A stretch of 64,000 bases of DNA from Guyanagaster necrorhizus. Lineage: Eukaryota > Basidiomycota > Agaricomycetes > Agaricales > Physalacriaceae. Each line of letters opens with the position of its first letter. Position 1 is the first letter of the stretch. Of the stretch, positions 21,298 through 33,719 are shown in pieces. Under the pieces are notes generated by a model. The model made no database searches. It saw nothing but the letters and a program-made list of their open reading frames with translations, and was not told the DNA's origin. The stretch lies in assembly GCF_019112545.1 (NCBI RefSeq), contig NW_025064934.1:62001-126000 (forward strand). Reading direction: 5' to 3'. Position numbers and translations under genes: made by a program.

Positions 21298-24200
21298 ATG
21301 GAATCTACAGAGGAAGTACAGAAAAACGAACTCACCGCTCTGCAATCCATCTACGCCGAAGATTTTCAACTAATACCACCCTCGAAGGCCTGGAAAGTGA
21401 GTGGGTTGGTTTTTATGTCATTCTCTATACCAACATGTCGTAGGGCGCAGCCAGTTTACCAGAAATTTCTATTCGAGTACGCCATCCTGAGCGCGCGAAT
21501 ATTGGTTTTGGTTTAAATGTCAAGTGCGTGGAAAGTGCCATGCCATAATTCAGTCAATGAACTTATTCCTCCAGATTTCCGAAAACGTATCCTACCCTCA
21601 CATATCCCAATTTTACTGTACAGAAACCACGCGGTTTGGATCATGATCAAATAATAAAGTTGACCCATGCCCTCCAGAATGAGGTCCGAGCATCACCACG
21701 GACTGAAATGGTATTCCAGGTACGTATATGAGCTTATCCTTCCTTCCCTAGTCACCAGTTAGTGCAACAGATTGTCACATTCTGCCAGGAATGGCTGAGC
21801 GACAACGTCGCAGCGCCTGCAGAAGTTATTGGGTCACTGGCAGTGCAGATGAGACAGCGAGCAGCGGAAGAAGAGCGAGTTGCGTTGCACATTACTTTCC
21901 CTAGAGCTTCCACTGATGTTAATCTCTAGGCCAGACAAGAAGAGGCGGAACGCGAGGCGAAGGAAAGGGAGCAACGACTAGACAGGTTGGCGCGAGAGTT
22001 TGATGCGGACGTTCAAAAGCAGCAGCAGTTAGCTCGAGAGCAGCACCGAACCCGTCAACGTGCCAATTCTGAGACTACCGAAGTCCCGTATTCCGATGAC
22101 ACCCCCACCGAAACGTTCGACGAGGACATTGAAATGAATGGTGTTCATTTCGATACCGTCAAGTTCTTCCATCCGCGAAAGAGTATCTTTTTTTAAATAT
22201 ATGGTCACTAAATCCAGCTGACTCCGTAAAAGGTTGTCTAGGCACTATCTACAGCGCAGATCCCGTATGCGATGACACTAACACTACCCTCCCACTTGAA
22301 CTCCACGTTATCACTTTCGACTCCCACTATTATACGACAAACCAAGGTAGGCTGTCATGTCAAACCACCTTTCCCCTCTTTTTATGTTCTCTTCAGGCAG
22401 AAAAAAGGTCAAGCAAGTTGAAGAAGAAATAATCCGATTAAAATCTGTCCGCCACCCAAATGTCGTCAGGGTATTGGCTGTCAAATTGAATGCCCCACAT
22501 TCGAGCGGGGCCCCGCAGCTGGTCATTTTGTCGGAACAGAGTCCAGCCCTTTCCCTGAAAGATGTGTTGAGTGACTGTGACTGCCTTAGGGAAGACCGAG
22601 TTTCGGTACGCGTCCTTTGATGCGGTCTGGCCCGTCCATTGTGTTCTTATCATCTTTCAGGACTACATTGTGCAAATCCTCGCTGGACTTAATGCTATTC
22701 ATGTCTGTGACTTGGTGCATCGAGGTTAGTCGTTTTTACTCTGATGATTTAAGTTAAAGTCTGAGTTGTTGTAACGCAGGTATCAATGCGGCGTCTATCG
22801 GTCTGGCCACACAAAGTTGTCCTTCACAATCGAAGCTTATCAAGCTCAGCGAAGTCGGATATCACACGCGACTACTAGACTTACATCGATCCAACGCCTT
22901 CGCTTGCGTGAATCCTCCGGAAGAACGTATCATGCCAGAGGCTTGGTAAGTGTTTGTCCCTTTGAATCTGTGCAGACCTTACGCGAACCTTTCAAGGTTA
23001 TCAAAGGACGCCAAGAACGAATCGCTATTGTTATATACCCGTCAACGGGATATACATGCCGTTGGAGTCGTCCTTCTTCAGATGCTTCTGGGCCTTGATG
23101 TGACCGAGCGATTTGCTGACGTCCATACCGCCCTTCGGTCCTGTTAGAATACCCTTTTATTCTGCCGTGTCCTGTACTTATCTTTTCTCACAGCAGCCAT
23201 ACCACCGGCATTTCAGAGTCATGCGATGAACATGCTTGTCCCTCCTAAGAAGAGTCATATCAATTGTTTGACCCTTTTGGCTGATCTTGCTGAATCATCG
23301 CTGCATCGAACGCGCCGAAGTCTTTCAATATCTATGCCCGGTAAGTAGTACTCAACATTCCGTTTTCTTCGCTCACAGTCATTCAGAGCCCAAAACGCCG
23401 CTGCATGCATCTGTTTCGGGGTCACCTGAATTCGACTATTTTAGAGGACCAACGTACCGTCAGGCTAGCCGTTGGAAAGAAGATTGGGAAGAATTGGAGC
23501 TTTTGGTTAGTATTGACGCCTTCGACCGAGAAGCGAATCTGATCGACCACCTGTGTGTAGGGAAGGGGAGCCTTCGGCTCTGTAGTCAAAGCTCGTAATA
23601 GAATCGATAACCGTGTCTATGCCGGTTCGTTTCCGACCTGCTTCAATATTCGTTCCCCGTTCCCCTGACACATAATCAACTACAGTCAAGAAAGTTCGCT
23701 TACGAACCTTACAAAGCGATACAAAGATTTTCCGCGAGGTGAACGCTCTCAGTCGGCTGAGCCACCGCTTCATCGTGCGATACTATACTACCTGGGTCGA
23801 GACTGCCGAACCTACGTCGACTGGGGCGTCCGACGAGTCCGAGTCCGAGTCTGATTCCTATTCCCAGTCTAATGGCACCGAAAACGGCATGACCTCCGTT
23901 CCTTCGAGGATCCAATCGCGTGAGCCTAGTGGGCCGATTATATTCAATATGGATGATCTCGACGACTTGGGTGGAACATCGAAGGGGAGCTTCCCTAGTA
24001 TACATTTCACGAGATCGTCGGAATCACAGGAGGATACGGACAGTGATAATGATACTCCGTTTGGGGGGCTGTTCAGGAAGGCGGGCGATGAGGATGGTGA
24101 AGGGTTGGGGACGTTGACGCCCACGTTGACTGTGCAGAGAACGTTATATATCCAGATGGAATTTGTAGAGAGGCAGACTTTGAAAGAGGTACGCTTGTTT

Positions 24201-27200
24201 CTTTTCTTTGGCAATGTCACGTTAGCTCATATCAGTATTTCTGTAGAGAGTCGATGAAGGTATATCAGAGTCCGAGGCGTGGCGGCTGTTTCAGCAAATC
24301 GTAGACGCACTGGTGCATATGTCGACTCTTGGTATCGTCAGTGCATCCATGGAGCGTTCTTGTGAAGGGTTCTCATACTTATGTCATCCTAGATTCATCG
24401 CGACATCAAACTGACTAATATCTTTATCGGTGAGTGTCTATCGTTTTCACCTTTTGAGATCAAGTTTTCATTCGCCTTTTGTAGATGCGAAAGGCGACTG
24501 CAAGGGTAAGTGGGTATTTGCATGGCGTCATAGACATCGTTGACGTTATTTCATAGTTGGTGACTTCGGTTTAGCCACGTCTAGTCTCGCGGCAGTGGAT
24601 CCGTCAGATGTTTCACCGCGGATTGCTGCACAAGAAACCGATATGACATTAGGTAGGTCTGGTTATAAGGTCGAAGATTATAGTACGCTGACAACGCACT
24701 ACCTGAAATAGAAGTCGGCACGCGCCTATATATTGCTCCGGAAGTCCAGTCGCGTCGAAGGAGGCCGACTAATCATACCAAGGCTGATATGTACAGTCTA
24801 GGGGTAAGCGTTCCCTCAGGTACCACATATCGGTTTTCTAACCTCTAAACTTTGCCTTGTCCTAATCGTTCATAATTGTGTCCTCAGGTCGTATTCTTCG
24901 AGATGAACTACTTCTTCACCACGGGCTCCGAACGTATTAGTGTCATTGAGGCGTTGAGGCGTCCCGAAATCATCTTTCCGGATTCGTGGGATTCTTTGAG
25001 GTTACCTCAGCGTGAAAGTATGCCACCACATGTCCATTTATTAGTATGGCACTGAACGCGTACCTATAGTTATAACCTGGTTGTTACAGCATGAGCCAGA
25101 CGATCGGCCTACAGCATTGGAATTATCGCAAAGCCCATTATTACCCTCGAGACTCGAAGACGAATACTTCAAGGGTGCGCTGAAGATGATGAGTACGTGC
25201 CCGCCGTTCTTCCACTTCCATTCCTCTCATTAATTTCGTTTGATCGTGCAGCAAAGCCAGATTCTCCGCATCATCAAGCCGTCCTAGCTTCCTTGTTTCA
25301 GCAGCCTCCCCGACCGGTTCGAAGCTTTCTATACGATCATGAAGCTGAGCTGCCAGAACACGCCTCGCTTAACGGGATGGTTCAAGATCACCTCACTGCA
25401 ATATTTAGGCTACGCGGGGCGGTTGATATGGAACCTCCATTATTGATGCCGATTACATCACCGGAGGACGACAAAGACCATGCGGTCTTTATTGACCGAC
25501 ACGGAGATATTGTGAAGCTGCCATCTAGTCTTCTCGTTACGTTTGCAAGACTTGCGGCTCGCGGAGGTATCACAAGGATCAAACGTTTCCATATCGCCGA
25601 TGTGTATCGCCCCCAGTACGCCCCGCCCTGTTGTTGTAATCATCAACATCTAATACTCACGTTTTTCTTGTAGAGCGGTAGCTGGACATCCAAGACCTCA
25701 TAAAGCGGCTGTGTTTGACATCATTACGCCTGATCTGATGTCAGGACCTGTGGCTGCAGGAGCTGAAATCCTTGCTGTTGCGAATAATTGCCTCGACACT
25801 TTCCCTAATCTTGCACAGATGTATGAGATTCATGTTTCTCATTCGAACAGTGTGTTCTCCTGAGACCTGCCCCTTCCCCCTGGTTGTCTCTAATCGTGAT
25901 TTTAGTTGTCGATGCGGTCTTGGGCCGCTTACCTGCTGAGCATAAGAGCACGATTGTTGAAATCCTCAATCAGCCAAAGTCATCGACGTTTCAGAAGAGG
26001 GCACTGTTCTTGAAGAAGGGACTTCTGAGAAGCATTGCCGATGAACTGGAAGTTCTCAGCGATACGTGTGAGTCCCTTTGAGATATAACTTTTATATTAT
26101 CTGATGAGAGGAACAGACGAGGATGTGGAACCGCTTCTTATGAGGCTTGATAAGCTCTCATCGCCTCTCCTGGACATGATACGGCCAGCAATCGAAGAAA
26201 CCAAGAGGGTTGTGAAGACCGCTTCTCTCGCCGGTGTTTCGAGGCCGGTCAAGTTCTATCCGTTGATGGTGGGAAACCATCTCAAGGACTTCAAGCACGG
26301 CATTCTTGTAGAGGTTGTCAGACGAAGCAGGCGTATTGAACTTCTCGCAGCGGGTGGAAGGTAAATAGGTTCTCATTCCAATCTCTTTCTATTCTGACAT
26401 CTTCGTAGATACGACAACCTGATCACGAAATTCTCCCCTCCCAAACCTACCGCAGAGTCGATTTATGCCGTTGGACTCCAGATCGCTATTGACAAGATCA
26501 CTGCGGCTGTGGCATCGTTCCAAAGCTCCTCTGCCAAGTCTCTGCTCAAGGAGGCCAAGTCTTTTGGATACTGGAGTCCACGACGATGTGATGTGTATGT
26601 GATCTCTTATCATCCTGGATATCTTCAGGATCGATTGGGGCTTGCATCGTATCTGTGGAGACATAATATCAGCGCGGATATTATGTACGAATCCGCCATC
26701 ACGAATGTCGAGACAAGTGTCACAGATACTTGCAAACGGGAAGGTATACTGTGAGTTCCAGGCGCTTTTCAACGTGGCCCGTTGTTGATCTTACCATCGA
26801 TTTCCAGGTTCACTGTTAACCCAAGACCAAAGAGAGATCAGACCACTGGCGTCAAGGTCACGGCGATCTTTGGCAATTATAGCGATGAAGACAGTAAGAG
26901 GGTTCTTAACCGACTACACGTTTGTGTCTGACCACCTCGGCAGCATTGATACCTCGCCAGGAGCTCGTCGCGCATCTGCAAGAAGTTATTGCTGCCCAGA
27001 AGCGCGCAGATTTGGCAACGAGTGGAGCGACGACGTTCTTTGAAGGAAAGAACCTTTTGGCGAACAAAGAGACTACAACGTTGGACCTTCAGACTGTACT
27101 ACCAGCCGAGACTGTGAAGAAGGGACTACGACGAAACAAACTTATCGTTCAGGACAAAGGTGTGACAATATGATTTTCCTTTGATGTTCTTTGGCTGATG

Positions 27201-27492
27201 TGTTCCCTCCTCGCCAGCTCATGAACTCGGAACGAAGATTCACCGAGCGTTTACGAGCAACATGCCCATGCTCGTAGTTGACATACCACCTGCCATGCTC
27301 GTCACGCTTACGAGGACCAATACGTGGATTACCAGCGACGAGGCATGGAAATTAATTTCTCCGGGGTTCAACAGCCATGTTTATGCTCAACAAGTACGCG
27401 ACGCTGTTGCGAAGCGAAAGGAGGATGGATTTCCGTTCATACTTTTGTATGCAGCACGCGAAGAACGGGCTTTACTTCTTCAACTGCGCTAG
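21298..27492 (+). CDS. gcn2: GCN2-type eIF2alpha kinase
   Basis: Complete many-exon gene for a protein of roughly 1,600 residues with the full GCN2 order. An N-terminal RWD domain (ELTALQSIYAEDFQLI) would bind GCN1. A charged Glu/Arg coiled coil follows (around 21930-22070). The pseudokinase domain has VHRG instead of HRD. The active kinase has GKGSFGSVVKARN, AVKKVRL, HRDIKLTNIFID, DFGLAT and GTRLYIAPEV, with a large acidic Ser/Asp insert (around 23820-24080) as in other eIF2alpha kinases. A HisRS-like domain (FRLRGAVDMEPPLLMPI, then GRYDNLI) and a ribosome-binding C-terminal domain complete it. Uncharged tRNA binding to the HisRS-like part activates phosphorylation of eIF2alpha during amino-acid starvation. 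Splice joins keep the frame throughout and I saw no break. Confidence 0.95.
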
Positions 27493-27644
27493 TTCCTTTC
27501 TGATTTCAGTATCATCATCACCGTATTGCTCGACGTGGTCCGCCGTGGCCTCGTTATATATATCCTATACACCCACATCATTTTCTTGGGACTTTATGTA
27601 GTCGAAGTAGAAATTGTAGTATAATATGCGTTTGTATATATCCA

Positions 27645-28649
27645 TCAAGCCCAACCTATTTTATAATATGCATACTCCACGGCCTCGTCTGAGATTCCAT
27701 TCTCTGCATCGCAAATTACGGTTTCCCTTGAAAGTACGACTAGCTCGCCATCCCGAAACACTGATTCTACGGTGTTTGATTCTGTAGCAAAGGTCGGTCG
27801 GAGGGGTATGACAAGATGGAATACCGCTCCCTTGCGCAGAAACTTTCGGAGGCATGCTTGGATCCACACAGCATGCTGAGCGTCGTAAACAATATCTCCT
27901 CCCAGTACAACGTCAAAGGGTATATCCAGTGAACGGTCGTGATTGTCGCTGTCGGCCCAGTCCAAAAAGGTGGAACTGATGGCGACCGACGCAGGCTGAG
28001 CGAAATTATTCGCAATGTTGGCCTTGAGGTTGTCCAGAACCGACGGGTGGAAATCCGTGGCGACAATCGTGACACGTCCTTCGAGGAGCTTTCCAACGAT
28101 GATGCTGACCAGGCCCGTCCCGGCGCCCAGTTCCAATACGCGCGTCCCCGGGTGCAAGCCGAACGCGAGGGGATCCTCCACGATGGCCTCAGCAAGCACG
28201 CACGCCCCGCCCCACGTCTGTGCGCCTACACTGCCGAAGTCCTGGTTCTCCAGTGGTGCGTCGGTCAGCCGCACTTGGATAGCACCGGGTGCAAAGACAA
28301 AGTCGCGGTGGATGACACCCGCTCCTGCCGTGCCAGAGCATATCGCTAGGAGCGCAGCCGCTTCTGCGATGAGAGCATCGTCATGATTTAGCTCTTCGGA
28401 GCAGAGCACGGCCTGCGAGACGAGGGCTGTGAGCCATCGGATGGCGTACGAGCGCTCGAAGGGATCGGAGCGCCACTCGTCGAGGACGGCGACTGTTTGG
28501 AGGTCTGAGCGACGCCGCTTTGATCCTCGTACTGGAGGGTTGTATATCGAGCGGAGGTATAATAGACATTCCAGGAGCTCTTGGGGGGAATTGTATGGAA
28601 TTTTCTTGATGGGGGGGAGGCGTGTGGTAGGGGGTATTATGAAAGACAT
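27645..28649 (-). CDS. Family-16 (METTL21/EFM-like) S-adenosylmethionine methyltransferase
   Basis: Intronless 334-residue protein with a seven-beta-strand methyltransferase domain. SAM-binding motif I is VLELGAGTGLVSI (about residues 171-183). The acidic end of strand 2 is VATDFHPSVLDNL (about 196-208). The family-typical WGGACVLAEAI segment comes before motif I. The post-motif VLGGDIVYDAQH holds the D-x-x-Y type signature of this lysine methyltransferase group. Members methylate lysines on elongation factors, chaperones or other proteins. The N-terminal 110 residues are family-specific. The gene is convergent with gcn2, with only 152 bp between the stops, and divergent from the small gene at 28973. 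The substrate cannot be told. Confidence 0.88.
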   Translation of the reverse strand: MSFIIPPTTRLPPIKKIPYNSPQELLECLLYLRSIYNPPVRGSKRRRSDLQTVAVLDEWRSDPFERSYAIRWLTALVSQAVLCSEELNHDDALIAEAAALLAICSGTAGAGVIHRDFVFAPGAIQVRLTDAPLENQDFGSVGAQTWGGACVLAEAIVEDPLAFGLHPGTRVLELGAGTGLVSIIVGKLLEGRVTIVATDFHPSVLDNLKANIANNFAQPASVAISSTFLDWADSDNHDRSLDIPFDVVLGGDIVYDAQHAVWIQACLRKFLRKGAVFHLVIPLRPTFATESNTVESVFRDGELVVLSRETVICDAENGISDEAVEYAYYKIGWA

Positions 28650-28972
28650 GATTTTATGTGTTTAGAGGGTGCTATGGTCAATATAAGTAACGAGGGGAAA
28701 AGCGGAAACGTTGTGTACGATACATACTTTTGAGAAAAAAGGGTTGAGCGGTGAGCTGTTTGGAGGAGATTGAGAGAATTATTGATCACTATACAGAGAG
28801 GAAGTCAGATAAAGATTAAGAAATCCAAAAGTGTATGTATTACTTGCGTGGATGTTAGCACAACAGCATCTTGAGTAGGAGCAAGAATTCACAAAGATGA
28901 ATGCTATAGTCAAGAATTTGTCCTTATTTACTTTCAAGCCCGACAACGTTTTACCCGCTCCACCTCAATGAA
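28650..28972. other. Divergent promoter region
   Basis: 323 bp shared by the methyltransferase (minus) and the small helical-protein gene (plus). It is AT-rich with a polypurine run near 28740. I see no clear regulatory box. Confidence 0.4.
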
Positions 28973-29666
28973 ATGGTGGATGGTTTCACTTCGACGATAT
29001 CGGCTGCAGATCCGATAAATGCAGCGGTGCTATACGGTCCCGTTTTACCTGGCAACTATCCTACGCCACGTTTAAACCCCTTCCAGCCGCCGCCATTTCT
29101 ACCCCCACCAGAAGCAATCCAGCAAGTCGACCCCCATTCTCCAGAACTTTTCAAGCAGAGCATACACGTTGTACGAAGGCTTGTTATAAATCTCCAAAAT
29201 GAAGCAACAGATGCGTTGTCGGGCATGTGAGCTTTCCTGACATCTTTCACTATGCAGCAGCATTTTTCTCACAGCGTCCATCCCAGCCAAAACGCCTATC
29301 ATCCAGGGAGTAGCCCTGCACAGACAGAGGGTACTTCTGATATGCTCTTTTTTTTTCGTCGTTAGGATGTTGCACTGACGTTTGATTTTTTTTGTCATAG
29401 CGAATATTTCTGCGTTGAAAGAGACGTTCGAGATGCTCTCGGATATAATGCGGCGTACAGGCGTGGGAGCACTCCCTCTTTTGCCGTTTCCACCGCAGCC
29501 GGGTGCACCGCAAGTTGTGCCCACTGAGCAGGAGATGATGGTTGACGTGTCGAAGTCCGTCCAAGTGCTTTATGAGAGACTCAAGCGGAGTCAGGAGAGC
29601 GCTGCTGTCGTTGCTAACCTTCTTGGAGCTTCAGATGCGCCCCTTCGGGCTAGTGGTCGTAAATGA
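28973..29666 (+). CDS. Small helical protein of unknown function
   Basis: Three exons (28973-29226, 29275-29330, 29401-29666) join in frame to 191 residues. The N-terminal third is proline-rich (PFQPPPFLPPPE). Two predicted long helices follow, one around FKQSIHVVRRLVINLQNEA and one around NISALKETFEMLSDIMRR. A third lies near the C-terminus (SKSVQVLYERLKRSQESAAVV). The pattern of short amphipathic helices with a proline-rich leader resembles small subunits of complexes such as Mediator, but I cannot assign it. The second intron has a poly-T tract before its acceptor. Splice choices rest on frame continuity. Confidence 0.65.
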
Positions 29667-30848
29667 CGAGGTGAGAATCAACTGTCTAGTTCATCGTTCC
29701 AACTTTCTAACTATTGGAATGTCAATTCCGCAGAGATATCCATGGCTACATGTCGCCGATCACGTCTAGTAACTTGGGAACCAGATGGTCGTGTACTAAA
29801 CCTTGAGTGGGTCTTTCGTTAAATAACGAGATTTGACATGCTCTAGTCGCAGTGTTATATCGTGAAACAATACAAACAATCGAAGAGCATAAAGATAACT
29901 AGGCGCTGGTGCTGAACAGCAGTTTAAGAAGCCTGGGGAAAGTGTCATCGAATTTATCACTTCAGATGAGAAGGAGCAGCCTTCTCGGCATTTTCATTTT
30001 GTCGGCCTGGACGAGAAGAATTGAAAATTGGACCAACTCTTCGCCATGCTATACGACGGAGGCATGAGGTCATCTGTTTGCTGACACCACGCAGCGAATG
30101 GATGGGATGATTTTATCTCAATGTACTATAAATACTTAAATCGTCCTTACCTCGTAGCTCAAGCTGCTTCATTGCTATTTGGTTATCATGCGCACCCTCT
30201 TCACGACAATGCTTCTCCATCCCTGGAACGTTGCATCTGCGATGCTAATCTCAGGTGCACGGCAGAACCTCGTTGCGATAGAATACAATCCATCAGACCT
30301 CTATTCCAACTAGCTCGTCTACCAGGACGCACCGCTGCATCCATCTTTTCCGACAAAGGCCGCGTAGAGTGATTGGGTACGCCTCGCCCACCTTAAAAAA
30401 AGTTTCCCAGCTCCTCAGCCTGTCCTAGGGCCCCGACGATGAGCCTGGCGCTCTTAATCCTGTCACTCCAGCCATGATCCAGCTTCCAAGTCCGATTCAA
30501 GAGAGTATTGCGATCAGCTTGAACCTAGAACTTGATCGGTCCAGCCTTCTCGCAGGACACGACTCAAGGTACGGTCATTGTTGTCCTGCTGGCAACACAG
30601 GAACGACTCTCATTCCTGGCTTAGCTGTCATACCGTTTTCTGGCTACCAAGCCAATGTACTCACGTTGAACACTCAAGTCTCGACTCAACCTGATGGAGT
30701 CAGACATTATTCGTATGCCACGAATGAGGACGTTTCTACGTACGTCTTCTCGTGGATGCTCCTTTCTGCACTTGATGTATTCTTTCGCGCCATAAGTTTT
30801 ACAACATGGTGTCGCCTGCCACGATAATTACACTCGGCCTGCAAAGCA
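29667..30848. other. Gene-poor flank left of the copia insertion
   Basis: About 1.2 kb without a recognised gene. A frame of about 118 codons at 30474-30827 (around SPIQESIAISLNLELDR) runs nearly to the retrotransposon and might be a fragment of a gene disrupted by it, but I find no continuation beyond 43728. Confidence 0.35.
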
Positions 30849-30853
30849 AGGCA

Positions 30854-31056
30854 TGTTGCAGGACGACACAAGTACCTGGTGTCAATCTTATATAAGCATA
30901 GACAGTTTTGTCCTGAGTCGACGGTCAATTGCCTTTAAGCAATTGACTGTCATACTCAGGTGAGTAGTAGTCATATGTACCTCAGCTTTTAAGCAATTGA
31001 CTGTCATACTCAGCCTGGCCTATTATCCACTGTGTGAAAATAACCTGCCTGCAACA
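30854..31056 (+). repeat. Copia 5' LTR
   Basis: 203 bp, differing from the 3' LTR at eight sites by my count, all transitions. It holds a TATA-like TTATATAAG (30888-30896), an inverted repeat GTCAATTGC/GCAATTGAC (30924-30947) and a 23-bp direct repeat (30937-30959 and 30991-31013) containing AAGCAATTGACTGTC. Confidence 0.95.
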
Positions 31057-31068
31057 GGTTATGGGCCC
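31057..31068 (+). promoter_or_regulatory. Primer-binding site, half initiator-tRNA type
   Basis: GGTTATGGGCCC directly adjoins the LTR. It is complementary to the anticodon stem-loop of initiator methionine tRNA (GGGCCCATAACC) and not to a tRNA 3' end, which would give a site starting TGG. Priming by a cleaved half tRNA is known for Drosophila copia and Ty5 (genus Hemivirus). Confidence 0.7.
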
Positions 31069-31252
31069 TGAGCTTTAAGGCCTATTTTGAGTTTTTTTTT
31101 CATCTTCACATCTTGCTTGTGCCCTGCTATCTCTCCATCAGTCACTTCACTACTGAAATGATATCACCACATACATTATGCCATCCTTTGACACAATCAA
31201 AAAGGGCTTTGACAACCTAAATGCCTCCAATTATGGCAAATGAGAAGAAAAC

Positions 31253-32167
31253 ATGTCAGCCCTACTCAAAACTCACTGTGAGTACCTTATCACCATTGGC
31301 CATGACCCTGAACCAGAGTTTGCAGACCCTGAGAAGCCAACATACCAGGAGAAGAAGGACTGGAAGGACTGGAAGGAGACTCAGGTATTGGCCACTGGCA
31401 CAATCTACCTCTGCCTTGATGAATCCCAGAAGGCTCATGTCAAGAGCTGCCTTGACAATCCAGAGAGGATGTGGGACACATTAAAGGCACACCATCAGCA
31501 AAGAAAACCAGCAACTCATTTTGTAGCCTATGACAGCTTCTTCAATCTCAAGAAGGAGACAGAAGAGTCACTTCCAGACCTTGCCAGTTGGGGCACTCAA
31601 ATCATGAGTCATATCTGTGCTCTGCATCCTGCTCATTTTGGCCTCCAGCAGTTAGAAGAAGAGCTTCTTGTTATGGCCCTGATTCATGCACTCTCTCAGC
31701 CTGAATTTGGAAACTTTGTCACATCACTATTCCTTCTCTCTGATAAACTCACTCTTGAAGGACTCCACACTGCATTTCACAATGAAGAAAACAATCAGAA
31801 GCTGCATGCCAGTGACCCAGCAGTCTCTGTTGCTCTTAAAGCCACACCTTTCCATTCAGCCATGAATCTGGCTACCAATGCCACTGCAAAATGTGGATGG
31901 TGCCTTTGTGAGAATCATGCAGAAGAAGAATGTATAACCAAGAAGCTCTCACTTAAACAGGACCATGAACATGCTGCTGACTGTACTGCTGGGAAGCATC
32001 ATCACAAGGGGGCTGGAAAGAAGGATTTGGAAGCTGCTAACTCTGCCAAGACAAAGGAGGAGACTGCTAGCCAAGCAAGTACTGATTTATCATCATCTGC
32101 TGTGTCTCATTGGAATACCAATACAGGTGCTTCTCATCATATGACCTCTCACCAACAATGGTTTTGA
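31253..32167 (+). pseudogene. Copia gag and start of protease
   Basis: An open frame of about 305 codons. The N-terminal part resembles copia gag (KDWKDWKETQVLATGTIYLCL, split here around 31370-31430, then a helical capsid-like region). A cysteine/histidine segment CGWCLCENHAEEEC looks like a degenerate zinc knuckle. The protease motif reads NTGASHHMT (Asn codon 32120-32122) where DTGAS is expected, so the catalytic aspartate is lost. The frame then meets TGA at 32165-32167 where copia proteins usually have arginine after WF. Confidence 0.85.
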
Positions 32168-33250
32168 TTCTATGCTTCACATGTTGTTCCCATTCATCTT
32201 GCAGACAATTCAGTCATCTATTCAGCAGGGATTGGGTCAGTAGTATTGGAGCCAGAGATTCAGGGGGAGAAAGGCTCAGTGGTGGAACTTCTTGACACAC
32301 TATATGTATCAGCATTGAAAAGTAATCTCTTATCACTCTATCATCTTACACAGAAAAAGGGATTTAAGATCTCAATTGCTGGATCAGATGTCACTTTCAG
32401 CCAGGGTGAAAAGGTTCAATTCATAGCAACTGTAAACAAGAGCAATATTGGCTATGTCAATGCTACCACATATTCATTCTCAAAATTGACCACTATCATT
32501 GCAAACTCAAGCTCCACAAGTACCTGCCAGATGGACAACACACTTTAGTATAGACATTGCTGTCATTGAAACATAGACACTATATGGCACATGCATATAA
32601 AGCAGCTAGTAACTGGAATGAAGCAAGAGTCAGATCTTCCAACTGATCCTATCTGCATACTATGTCTCACTGGCAAACAGCATCACCACAATGTTCCTTG
32701 TGGCTTCTCAGAGTGGAAGAAACACCTTCTTGAGCAAGTATACAGTGATATCAAAGGTCCAATGCCTGTCACAACCCCAGAGGGCTATTGCTACTGGATA
32801 ACATTCATCTGCAGTGCATCTGACACTTAGGCCATCACACCTCTGAAGTATAAAAGTGATACCTTTAATGCCTTCAAGCAGTTCAAAGCATATGTAGAGA
32901 ATACCCATCCAGGACTCAAAATCATTGAGTTTCAGGAAGACAAAGGTGGTGAATATATGGGAAGAGAGTTTATTGACTTCTGTGCTGAGCATGGGATCAA
33001 AAGGTGACATACTGAACCTGATGAACCATACCAGAATAGCACAGCAGAACAAGCCAACCACATGATTGCAGAGGCCATCACTGCTATGCTAAATGAGTCA
33101 CATCTCCCACCATCATTTTGGAACCTTGCTCTCTGAGTATTCATTCATGTCTGAAATCACATCCCCACAGATCCTCTTCCAAACATCACACCCTTCACAG
33201 AATGGGACTCAAATCACTGAAAACCAGATATATCCCACTTTTGTGTGTTT
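32168..33250 (+). pseudogene. Copia integrase, left part
   Basis: Three broken frames. One carries LYVSALKSNLLSLYHL and one carries the CILCLTGKQHHH zinc-type segment with SDIKGPMPV (first catalytic Asp). After a stop, FQEDKGGEYM (second Asp) is followed by KR, TGA, HTEPDEPYQNSTAEQAN (Glu region). Stops occur at 32828-32830 and 33005-33007 among others. The gypsy element begins directly after 33250, and the integrase continues at 41162. Confidence 0.85.
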
Positions 33251-33662
33251 TGTTAGGCCCAAGCATCATGTGTGAGTAACCATGTGATAAACAGGTGTCA
33301 CCTCACACTTTGGGTGATTGTCTGAGTTCATGAGTGTGATTACAGTGGTGTGTCATAAGGCTTTTAGATGGTTTGAGGATAGAATGGTATGAATAAACTT
33401 TAGCTCAAAGCTGGGTTGTCGCCAGCGAGAGTGAGCTCTTTAAATACTGTATGTGTCCTGCTAATAATAGTCCTATACTAATTGTGTATTTCTCTGTCTG
33501 TTGTGCTCTTTGTCCTTGAGCATCGTTACTATATATAAAAGGCAAATTGTATGTCATCAAGCAATTGGAAGAATAGCAGGCAGTCTTGTGATGACTAAGC
33601 CATGTGACCTGTCCAAGCTTAAATAGGGGTAAAAATGATAGGAGAGAGAAAAAATTGTAACA
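33251..33662 (-). repeat. Gypsy LTR (3' LTR of the minus-strand element)
   Basis: 412 bp, TG...CA ends on the minus strand (TGTTACAATT to GGCCTAACA). My hand count gives about 36 differences from the other copy, all transitions. The copy near the chromodomain is the 3' LTR. Confidence 0.93.
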
Positions 33663-33719
33663 TTACCCCCCCATTAAGACTATCGTCCTGATGGCTTAAT
33701 TAAGAGATAACTCATAGTC

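Noticed and set aside
27100..27240. A break in GCN2 where the frame stops near 27173
   Set aside because: It is explained by an intron. The frame resumes with AHELGTKIHRAF and reaches a natural end at 27492.
17286..29666. A secondary-metabolite gene cluster around the P450
   Set aside because: Neighbours are CHK1, GCN2, a protein methyltransferase and a small unknown protein. No backbone synthase is present.
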